From assembly GCA_003249645.1 (NCBI GenBank), contig QKIH01000170.1, positions 1-50,588 on the forward strand: a stretch of 50,588 bases of DNA, written 5' to 3'. The number at the start of each line of letters is the position of its first letter. Positions within the stretch are counted from its first letter, which is position 1. Source of the stretch: Desulfobulbaceae bacterium. Its GTDB lineage: Bacteria; Desulfobacterota; Desulfobulbia; Desulfobulbales; Desulfocapsaceae. Below the pieces are notes generated by a model. That model had not been told where the DNA came from, did no database searches, and worked only from the letters and a program-made list of their open reading frames with translations. A program made the position numbers and the translations under genes. Shown in pieces: positions 44,482 through 50,588 of the stretch.

Positions 44482-45426
44482 ATGATAGATATTCAAATAC
44501 TCAAACAGGCCCTTATTTTGGCTTCGACCGGTAACTTTACACGGGCTGCCAAGGAGGTGGGCATCAGCCAGCCGACGCTGTCGCGCAATATCCAGAAGCT
44601 TGAGCTGCACTTTGGCACAACGCTTTTCGTGCGCTCGAAAAACAGGGTTGTGCCGACTACAGCCGGTGAAAAATTCCTCGAGCAGGCCAAGCTGGTTTTA
44701 TTCGAACTGAATAAGCTGGAGAGGCAGGCAGCAGAAGAACAGGGGCTGATCACAGGTGAGATAACCATCGGGGCAGGAACATACCCGCAGGAACTGTTTC
44801 TTGCAGACATTTTAGCCCGGGTGAGCAAAGAATTACCCTCGGTTCATATCAAAGTTATTGCCTGCAGCTGGCTCGAATTTGTCGGTGAGCTGTATGACAA
44901 GACGATGGATTTTTTTATCGGCGAAAAGAGCCTTATGGGTAGAGAAAGGATCTTGGAAACGATTCCTTTACAGTCAAAAGATTCCGGCTGTTTGTTTTGT
45001 CGGGCAGATCATCCCTTGCTGCAGGCAGACAAGATACGGTTCAACGATATTTTTAACTATCCCTTTGTCGGGATACAGCTCAGCTCGCGGGTTACTGCGA
45101 ACTTTCCGGCCAGTTCCTCTTTTGGTGATATGGAGGGAAGTACATTCAGGCCCAGAATTTGCTGTGTTTCGTTCCCCCTCCAGAAGAAAATAGTAGCCGC
45201 CAGTGACTGCATTGCAATAGGACACGAAGCAGCCATTAAACCCGAGATTGAACAGGGCGTCCTGGCAACGATACCTCTCGATATCCCAATCCTGCACACA
45301 GATTACGGCATAACCTATCTGAAAAAGCGGGAACTGTCGCAATTGGATAACATGTTTATTGATATCGTGCTGGCTGTCGATAAGGCACGATTAGGGCGTG
45401 AGTATAAACAATCGCCAGGCAGATAA
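44482..45426 (+). CDS. LysR-family transcriptional regulator
   Basis: A 314-residue regulator (an ATG at 44476 is two codons earlier). The N-terminal winged helix-turn-helix is typical: LASTGNFTRAAKEVGISQPTLSRNIQKLE, then LFVRSKNRVVPTTAGEKFL. A periplasmic-binding-like effector domain follows from ITIGAGTYPQELFLADIL to the end. The gene is divergent from the autotransporter with ~300 bases between starts, the usual arrangement for a LysR regulator and its target. No ribosome site is evident. A decayed copy of its promoter and first codons lies 0.3 kb downstream of its stop. The effector is unknown. Confidence 0.87.
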   Translation: MIDIQILKQALILASTGNFTRAAKEVGISQPTLSRNIQKLELHFGTTLFVRSKNRVVPTTAGEKFLEQAKLVLFELNKLERQAAEEQGLITGEITIGAGTYPQELFLADILARVSKELPSVHIKVIACSWLEFVGELYDKTMDFFIGEKSLMGRERILETIPLQSKDSGCLFCRADHPLLQADKIRFNDIFNYPFVGIQLSSRVTANFPASSSFGDMEGSTFRPRICCVSFPLQKKIVAASDCIAIGHEAAIKPEIEQGVLATIPLDIPILHTDYGITYLKKRELSQLDNMFIDIVLAVDKARLGREYKQSPGR

Positions 45427-45486
45427 TTGCCCTGCTGGATGGCAAGAGGGGAAATGTGCTGCAGCTCAGGTTTGATATCAGCCTTC

Positions 45487-45545
45487 ATCAAACAGGCCTG
45501 TTATGCAGATAAGGCCTGTTTGATGTCTCCCCAAGGCATTTTTAT
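45487..45545. repeat. Hairpin/T-tract element, copy 2
   Basis: ATCAAACAGGCC pairs with GGCCTGTTTGAT around a short loop (45487-45525 approx.), followed by GTCTCCCCAAGGCATTTTTA. Nearly the same as the element at 41164-41224 after the autotransporter gene; probably the LysR terminator and a duplicated block. Confidence 0.7.
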
Positions 45546-45718
45546 TATCCGGTGGTGAGGACAAAAGCACAACGTCGTATCGAGATCTTCTCAAAATCTC
45601 TGGATATAATGATTTTGAATTGCTCATCCTGTTGTAAAACGGACGATAATTGCATTAATAACAAACAAAAGAGCATTTGTCCAAAGTATTTTTTGGATAA
45701 TCAAGATACATAGTTTGC

Positions 45719-45808
45719 ATGGTGAATACTCAAGTACTCAACTATACTCTTGTCCTAGTTTTGGCCGGTAACTTCACGAGAACTGCCAAGGAACAGCGGA
45801 ACAGGTAG
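45719..45808 (+). pseudogene. LysR regulator remnant (5' end only)
   Basis: An ATG-initiated frame of 29 codons then TAG. Its residues 1-25 (MVNTQVLNYTLVLV... then AGNFTRTAKE) align without gaps to the first 25 of the intact LysR protein (MIDIQILKQALILA... then TGNFTRAAKE). The homology breaks at the recognition helix; a TCGAAAAACA further on (45808-45817) may match a later part of the gene after an internal deletion. The upstream 165 bases also resemble the LysR promoter region (CATTTGTCC, GTATCGAGAT, TTGCTCATC shared). Clearly non-functional. Confidence 0.75.
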
Positions 45809-45846
45809 TCGAAAAACATCGGCTGCCCCAAGGCATCCTGATGACG

Positions 45847-46737
45847 CTATTCTTCCAGATATGAATCTGAAAACAGGGTTTCTCCCATGATAACCTTGAC
45901 GGTTTTTACATAGCGCATCAAATCTGCATCTATGGTGTTAAGAGGCGGTAGGGTGCCGTCCATGGCATGATAGATGATATCAACCACCTCGGGTCGCTGG
46001 TTTTTGGCAATTGCCGTGAGGTTTTCATCGAGCGGGTCTGAAATGACCGCCTCCATGCCATAACGGTCAAGCATGACCATATAGGTGGTGTTGATCAGCG
46101 GCCGTAGCTCAGTCGGCGGGCCGTTGGAAATGTTTGAAAGACCGCAGGTGGATTTGACACCAGGTGCAATCTCTTCGAGTTCTGCCATGAAGTTAAGCAG
46201 GCTGATCAGCTGCGGCTGCTGGATGTTGACCGGGGTAACGATGCCGTCTACCCATATCCTGTCATTGCTTACACCTGCCTGGTTGGCGGCAAAGAGGAGC
46301 TCGACTGCAAGCGATGAACGCTCGTGTTCGTCGCGGGGGAGTCCCTCCGGCCCCCAGAGAAGCGCGACCATATCGGCATTATATTTTGCTGCAAGAGGAA
46401 GCATAACCTCGTATCGCTCTTTTCTCGCCATGATCGAGTTGATAATATGCGGGGCACGGCACGGTTTAAGCACCTTCAGCCCTTCTTCAATGGCGCTGAT
46501 ATTCGAGGTATCAAGCAGCAGCGGAATATCGGGTACGACCTCCTGCACCACCTGACAGACCCAGGGCATCAGCTCATGGCCGTCTTTTTTGCAGGGACCG
46601 ATATTGATGTCGATATAGTCCATCCCCTTGGCTTTCTGGTCGAGTACCTCTTCCTGAATAGGTTTGGGATCCCGCTCTTTGAAAGCCCTGCCGATTGTTT
46701 TTGAAATAACATTGAGACTCTCGCCGAAAAGCAGCAT
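45847..46737 (-). CDS. acsE: Methyltetrahydrofolate:corrinoid/iron-sulfur protein methyltransferase
   Basis: A 296-residue pterin-binding TIM-barrel enzyme. It transfers the N5-methyl of CH3-tetrahydrofolate to the cobalt of the corrinoid iron-sulfur protein in the Wood-Ljungdahl pathway. Visible are GESLNVISKTIGRAF, the pterin-binding DYIDINIGP, LLDTSNISAIEEGL, and TCGLSNISNGPP near the end of the barrel. It is somewhat longer than the ~262-residue Moorella enzyme. AAGGAG lies six bases before the ATG. It is the last gene of the acs operon in this window; acsD, the small subunit of its partner, is not present between here and the end of the duplicate LysR region. Confidence 0.9.
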   Translation of the reverse strand: MLLFGESLNVISKTIGRAFKERDPKPIQEEVLDQKAKGMDYIDINIGPCKKDGHELMPWVCQVVQEVVPDIPLLLDTSNISAIEEGLKVLKPCRAPHIINSIMARKERYEVMLPLAAKYNADMVALLWGPEGLPRDEHERSSLAVELLFAANQAGVSNDRIWVDGIVTPVNIQQPQLISLLNFMAELEEIAPGVKSTCGLSNISNGPPTELRPLINTTYMVMLDRYGMEAVISDPLDENLTAIAKNQRPEVVDIIYHAMDGTLPPLNTIDADLMRYVKTVKVIMGETLFSDSYLEE

Positions 46738-46770
46738 GCTGTTCTCCTTGTCTTTGGGGTTAATACAACC

Positions 46771-48114
46771 TTATTGCCGTGCTTTCAGAAATCCGGGAAG
46801 ATGCGCTGATTCCCGCGGGCCTACAGTAATTGTCCATCCAGGCAGTTCTTCTTCTATATCACCGGCGATTGCCGCAGCATAACCGGGGATGATCAGTTCG
46901 GTATGTTTGACCTTGTCCATGATGCCCGACTTTTTGACAAAAGCTCCGACATCGTCGCCGCCGAACTTGCCGGCCGCCCATGCCGTAAGCACCGAGAGGC
47001 CTTCAGAATCTTTAATCAGCAGCCAGGCCGGAACCTTGCTCGCCTCGATTTCACCCGAAACGATAAAATAGGTGAGAGCAAAGTTGGTGGTGACAAGAAC
47101 CGGTGAATTTTCATCCGGGTTGCCGATTTCGAAAATACCTTCGGTGACCGTCATCGGCCGCTGCGGATCGGTGAAGATATTGAGTCGTTCCAACAGGAGC
47201 GGAAAGATCGATTCCGGAGCAAAGTCGGACATCACGACAATTCCGCCGTATTTAGAGATATAAAGCGCCGCCAGCATGGTTTCGACATCGAGGTTGCTGG
47301 CCATTTCACAGGGAAAGGTGATGGTGGGGAAACCAAGGGCTCGGTTGCCTTTCTGCAGGGCGGCGCGCCGCAGCTGCACCATATCTTCAAGGGACTGCTT
47401 CGGCAGTCTGCTGCCCGGATCAAGCACCAGATCTTTCAAACCGAGTTTCTCGGCTTTTTCAGACAGGGTGAGGAGCTCATCGATAGAGTTTCCTCTAAGG
47501 CAGAGCGGCAGGTCGTTTTCAGCTGCCAGGGGACCAAGTTGATCGATGTTTTCTGCCGTTGCGGCATAGAGCAGAGGTCGCTTAAAGCCTGCCTTCTCGA
47601 TGCCCTTTTTCAGTACATCGATATTGTCACTGATCAGAATCAGGTTGAATTCAGAGGTCGTGGCGATAAGTTCTGCAAGTGTGGCAAAGGTCTTGCCGTC
47701 TCCATTGACATCGCGCAGTGCGACGAGCTCGGGCCTAAGGTTCAGGCCGACTCGTTCATACTGCAGGGCGTTCCAGCCCTTCAGTTTCTGGCTGGTGGCT
47801 TCAGAGCTGGTGTCAGAGGTGATAGTGGCAGCCAGCAGAGTCGGGTGATAGAAGGTCTTTTCATGGCGATACATTACCGTTTCGCCGCCGGTTGTAGTTT
47901 TCCTGACCCCCTTGCCGATTTTAACCGGACGGATAGGAGGGGCGGATGCTTCGGCCAGTGTTTCACGGGCTTCATTGCTGACGTGGGGGCAGGAATCAAG
48001 TTCTGCCTTGCCCGATGCCAGATTCATGGCAAAGGCGAGACAGGTTGGAACGCCGCACTCTTTGCAGTTGGTCTGGGGAAGATGCTTGAATATCTGTATT
48101 CCTGTAAGTGCCAT
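46771..48114 (-). CDS. acsC: Corrinoid/iron-sulfur protein large subunit
   Basis: A 447-residue protein that carries the methyl group on cobalamin from AcsE to acetyl-CoA synthase. The N-terminal [4Fe-4S] motif is complete: C17-x2-C20-x4-C25-x16-C42 (NCKECGVPTC). The TIM-barrel middle and the C-terminal corrinoid-binding domain (GIMDKVKHTELIIPGYAAAIAGDIEEELPGW) are of normal length. AGGAGG precedes the ATG. It lies between acsB (62 bases upstream) and acsE (33 bases downstream), so the three are one transcription unit. Confidence 0.93.
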   Translation of the reverse strand: MALTGIQIFKHLPQTNCKECGVPTCLAFAMNLASGKAELDSCPHVSNEARETLAEASAPPIRPVKIGKGVRKTTTGGETVMYRHEKTFYHPTLLAATITSDTSSEATSQKLKGWNALQYERVGLNLRPELVALRDVNGDGKTFATLAELIATTSEFNLILISDNIDVLKKGIEKAGFKRPLLYAATAENIDQLGPLAAENDLPLCLRGNSIDELLTLSEKAEKLGLKDLVLDPGSRLPKQSLEDMVQLRRAALQKGNRALGFPTITFPCEMASNLDVETMLAALYISKYGGIVVMSDFAPESIFPLLLERLNIFTDPQRPMTVTEGIFEIGNPDENSPVLVTTNFALTYFIVSGEIEASKVPAWLLIKDSEGLSVLTAWAAGKFGGDDVGAFVKKSGIMDKVKHTELIIPGYAAAIAGDIEEELPGWTITVGPRESAHLPGFLKARQ

Positions 48115-48176
48115 ATGCTTGCCTCCTGAGCATGCAGAGATGGGCGGCAGCCGGTTTCAGCCGCCGCAGCAATATA

Positions 48177-50390
48177 TCAGCCGAGCAGCGGATCCATTTT
48201 CAGGGCCGGGTGGCCTTTTTCTTCAAGAAACGGCATAATCTCTTCCTCGGTAAGTCCGATGGTTTCGTCGGCAATCCTATCCGCCAGATTCTCTACCCCC
48301 ATTTCTTTACCGCGGGCGTTGAGTTTGTCATAGATCTCATCTTTGAGCATCTTGGGCATCCACACCATGCGGAGCAGGCCTCCGTCGCCTAGGATGAACT
48401 TCTTCTGGGTGATATTGAACTTCGAATGGCCGACAAAACCGGGGGAGGAGGCACCACCGCCCATGACACCGGCAAGGGTGGTGAATTTCATGCCGGAAGG
48501 TGTTTCGCCGGAATATTCACGGTTGACTGTCATGACGCCGTTACAGGACGGCAGCATGGCGGCGATGCATTCGCAGCAGCCGCAGGTGGTCATCGGTGCA
48601 TTGACCATGGAGTAGAAGTTGTAGGTGTCAATCGCTCCCTTCGATGCGGTCTGGACAAACTCATCAACACCAGCAAAGCGACCGAGAACCGGATCGAGAA
48701 CCTTACCTTTCTTGATCGGCTGATTCGGCCCGGTCGGGTTGATCTCAAATGATGCTTTGCAATCCATCCAGTTATATGCCCCGCAAAGACCAGTTCTTTC
48801 AGGGCTTACCGTGCAGACATGGCTCGGTGCAAAGGACTGGCACAGGGTACAGGAATAGAAGGTGTCGACATCCTCGTCGGTCATCTTGTCTACCCGTTCA
48901 TCGCGCATACGGTATTCTGCTTTTGCTCTTTCGGTGAGCTTGGCTACATCTTCAGGTCTGGTGAACAGGGTGACCTGTACCTTGTCGACGATCTTCCTGA
49001 AATCCTGATGGAATTTGGCGTGGAGAACAACGCCGATATCTCTCAGGGTGAAACCCTTATCCTTGGCACCGTGGCTCACCCGTATCCATGATATATCGCG
49101 TTGACCGATATGCATGACTCCCTGGATATAGTTGACAAGATGGTGAATCTGTCGTTCGAGAATGGGTTCGAAATCGGGTTGAAATTCACGTCCGGCAACC
49201 TGAACATAGATGCCGAGCGGAGGCGTGTCGCGTTCATTGATCGACTCCATGTCAGGGCCTTCTATAATGACCTTGCCGTCTTCGATGGCACCCATGTCGG
49301 CCATTTTCACCAATTCGGTACATTGTGATTTGCCGCCGCCCATCTGGCAGTAAAGATCACCGCCGCGGACACGCTCACCCTCGAAAGCGGGACCGAAGGC
49401 ACAGGGGATGTCGATTTCGGTGATGTTGATCTTGAGCCCCCGCACCTCGACTGATCTCTGGCAAATTTCACTGTGCGGAACGTTGGCCACAACATGTTCG
49501 TAGGTGCAGATACCGGTCGGCAGAATCTCAGGAATATCGGTATCGGCAAGTGTCGGAAAGCCCCAGTTAACACATCCTGCAGCAGCTACAGCCCATTCGG
49601 TGCCGATATCGCCAAGCGCATTGACAAAGGCGAAGATCCGGTTCTTGTTATAGAGGAGCATCTTCTTGTAATCACCCGGCTGAACACCGCCGAAAGCCAT
49701 GGCGGCACGGTTGGCAAAACCGAGGGCGAATACGGCAGAGCTGATGTCCGGGCCGAAGGGTACGATCCTCGTATTCCAGCCGACCTGCATGCCTGCTTCG
49801 AGGCATTGCTCAATCACTGTTTTGCCGTAATGGTTGGCGGCACAGAAGATGTAGAGACTCTTTTTTTGATAATCCTCAACAATCATCTTGGCCGTTTCAG
49901 GGTCGGGTGCGGCACCGACTACGGCGGCAAAGCCGGGGGCAGAACCGTCAACGAATTCAACCCCTCTTTTTCTGAGGATAGTATCATCGGCAGGGCCAAC
50001 CCAGAGCTTGCCTGCGGCAATATCGGGCTCTTCACCGACAACGTAAAAATCAGGTTCATAGAGAAGGCGAAGGGCCTCTTTAATTTCGTAGGCGAAGATG
50101 CCAGCCATTCCTGCATCAAGCAGGGGGCCGAGATAGGGGAGGTGGTTGGTTCCTTTAATGTGAGGAGGCAGAAGCCCCCGGGCAAATCTCAACGGCTTGA
50201 TGAGATCTTCAAGGGTTTCAACTTTAAGGCCGGTAAGCGAATAGATAACCGGCAGATAGTAGGCGGTGTTGGGAAAACCGATTTTGCTCGATGCATCGAA
50301 ACTTTTTAATGCCCGTTCGAGTTCTCCCTCAACCTGGGAGACGACTTTATATCCACCCTGAATTCCGGCAAATGCGACCAGTTTTGACAT
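48177..50390 (-). CDS. acsB: CO-methylating acetyl-CoA synthase, catalytic subunit
   Basis: A 737-residue enzyme that joins CO, a methyl group from the corrinoid protein and CoA. The A-cluster ligands are C514, C517, C526 and C536 for the [4Fe-4S] part and the C603-G-C605 motif for the nickel sites. Their spacing (3, 9, 10, 67, 2) is the same as the spacing I recall for the Moorella enzyme (506, 509, 518, 528, 595, 597). The long N-terminal domain that contacts CO dehydrogenase is present, so this is the bacterial form. AAGGAG lies six bases before the ATG. It follows the CO dehydrogenase gene in the operon. Confidence 0.95.
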   Translation of the reverse strand: MSKLVAFAGIQGGYKVVSQVEGELERALKSFDASSKIGFPNTAYYLPVIYSLTGLKVETLEDLIKPLRFARGLLPPHIKGTNHLPYLGPLLDAGMAGIFAYEIKEALRLLYEPDFYVVGEEPDIAAGKLWVGPADDTILRKRGVEFVDGSAPGFAAVVGAAPDPETAKMIVEDYQKKSLYIFCAANHYGKTVIEQCLEAGMQVGWNTRIVPFGPDISSAVFALGFANRAAMAFGGVQPGDYKKMLLYNKNRIFAFVNALGDIGTEWAVAAAGCVNWGFPTLADTDIPEILPTGICTYEHVVANVPHSEICQRSVEVRGLKINITEIDIPCAFGPAFEGERVRGGDLYCQMGGGKSQCTELVKMADMGAIEDGKVIIEGPDMESINERDTPPLGIYVQVAGREFQPDFEPILERQIHHLVNYIQGVMHIGQRDISWIRVSHGAKDKGFTLRDIGVVLHAKFHQDFRKIVDKVQVTLFTRPEDVAKLTERAKAEYRMRDERVDKMTDEDVDTFYSCTLCQSFAPSHVCTVSPERTGLCGAYNWMDCKASFEINPTGPNQPIKKGKVLDPVLGRFAGVDEFVQTASKGAIDTYNFYSMVNAPMTTCGCCECIAAMLPSCNGVMTVNREYSGETPSGMKFTTLAGVMGGGASSPGFVGHSKFNITQKKFILGDGGLLRMVWMPKMLKDEIYDKLNARGKEMGVENLADRIADETIGLTEEEIMPFLEEKGHPALKMDPLLG

Positions 50391-50438
50391 GCTTATCTCC
50401 TTATCTGTAACGAAAATTATCCGTTTATGATCCTCATA

Positions 50439-50588
50439 TCAGCCTTCCAGGGCTTGACGGTCAGCCATATCCATCAATACCCGTTCACGCGCCTTGTCGA
50501 TACCGAGCTCCTTGCGTTTTTTATCGATGTGATCGATCATTTTCCAGGCGTGTTTGATCGGGTCCGGTTCACAGTCCCACATACCGCC
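50439..50588 (-). CDS. acsA: CO dehydrogenase catalytic subunit, C-terminal end (partial)
   Basis: Only the last 49 codons lie in the window (stop at 50439-50441). The translated end contains CEPDPIKHAWKMIDHIDKKRKELGID, matching the usual C-terminus of AcsA/CooS (EPDP-x-K...HI-x-x-KRK-x-LGI). It is 48 bases upstream of acsB on the same strand. Given acsB and acsC downstream it is most likely the CODH of the CODH/ACS complex. The nickel-iron cluster ligands lie outside the window. Confidence 0.85.
   Translation of the reverse strand, partial: GGMWDCEPDPIKHAWKMIDHIDKKRKELGIDKARERVLMDMADRQALEG

Larger units (their letters stand above)
45427..45846. other. Gene-free region holding the decayed second copy of the autotransporter/LysR module
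   Basis: This 420-base gap resembles, in the same order, the terminator of the autotransporter (copy at 45487-45545), the autotransporter-LysR intergenic region (45551-45718) and the start of the LysR gene (45719-45808). The autotransporter coding sequence itself is missing between the first two parts. Confidence 0.7.

Noticed and set aside
41164-45545. Hairpin elements as ends of a transposon carrying the autotransporter and LysR genes
   Set aside because: No transposase, no target-site duplication seen, and the two elements are direct copies; tandem duplication explains them better.
47539-48129. 196-codon plus-strand frame opposite acsC
   Set aside because: Antisense shadow of a conserved gene with no ribosome site.
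49473-50309. 278-codon plus-strand frame opposite acsB
   Set aside because: Lies wholly antisense to a strongly conserved gene and its translation has no recognisable domain; explained by codon bias of acsB.

Overview
The window looks like a chromosome segment of an anaerobic bacterium of the Desulfobacterota, most likely near the Desulfobulbales (sulfate reducers, sulfur disproportionators and relatives). This is an inference from gene content: a bacterial carbonyl branch of the Wood-Ljungdahl pathway, two CooC-type nickel ATPases, HdrB/HdrC-type electron carriers, a DUF166 protein, an oxygen-binding diiron protein, and many c-di-GMP-related proteins. I saw no rRNA, tRNA, CRISPR array, transposase or phage gene.

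Layout. (1) 0-2.1 kb, minus: a GT-C-like membrane glycosyltransferase. (2) 2.4-8.6 kb, plus: a YejABEF-like peptide ABC importer with two separate ATPases, then a small Cys-rich conserved protein. (3) 8.7-9.5 kb: a GGDEF protein whose active-site motif is destroyed. (4) 9.7-15.5 kb, plus: a complete RND efflux operon (outer-membrane factor, membrane-fusion protein, pump). (5) 15.7-15.86 kb: a candidate small RNA with two hairpins and C-rich loops. (6) 16-18 kb: a diguanylate cyclase and, convergent to it, an oxygen-binding diiron protein. (7) 18.2-23.4 kb, plus: a membrane cytochrome/HdrC fusion, HdrB, CooC, two small proteins and an HDOD protein. (8) 23.4-27.4 kb, minus: citrate synthase with a Fur-box-like promoter, a PAS-GGDEF protein and an OmpA-family lipoprotein. 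(9) 27.8-31.9 kb, minus: a compact operon of a 99-aa unknown, a second CooC, an EEP-family phosphoesterase, a UROD/MetE-like methyltransferase, a 127-aa unknown and DUF166. (10) 32.1-35.9 kb, plus: a TRAP transporter with an isocitrate-lyase-superfamily enzyme. (11) 35.9-38.4 kb, plus: a NitT/TauT/ThiXYZ-type ABC importer. (12) 38.5-41.1 kb: MtgA, a secreted TPR protein and a secreted unknown. (13) 41.2-45.8 kb: a repeat-rich autotransporter divergent from a LysR regulator, followed by the decayed remnant of a second copy of the same module. (14) 45.8-50.6 kb, minus: acsE, acsC, acsB and the 3' end of a CO dehydrogenase gene.

How the genes may work together. The acs operon encodes the enzymes that join CO and a methyl group into acetyl-CoA. 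The two CooC genes lie 15-25 kb away from it, in two unrelated multi-gene clusters, and probably serve nickel loading of CODH/ACS or of another enzyme. The HdrB plus membrane HdrC/cytochrome pair suggests thiol/disulfide or ferredoxin-linked electron exchange with the quinone pool. The CooC-UROD/MetE-DUF166 operon looks like an undescribed metal- or corrinoid-linked methyl-transfer or cofactor system. These two CooC clusters, the C-rich RNA and the decayed autotransporter/LysR duplicate are the items I consider most worth following.
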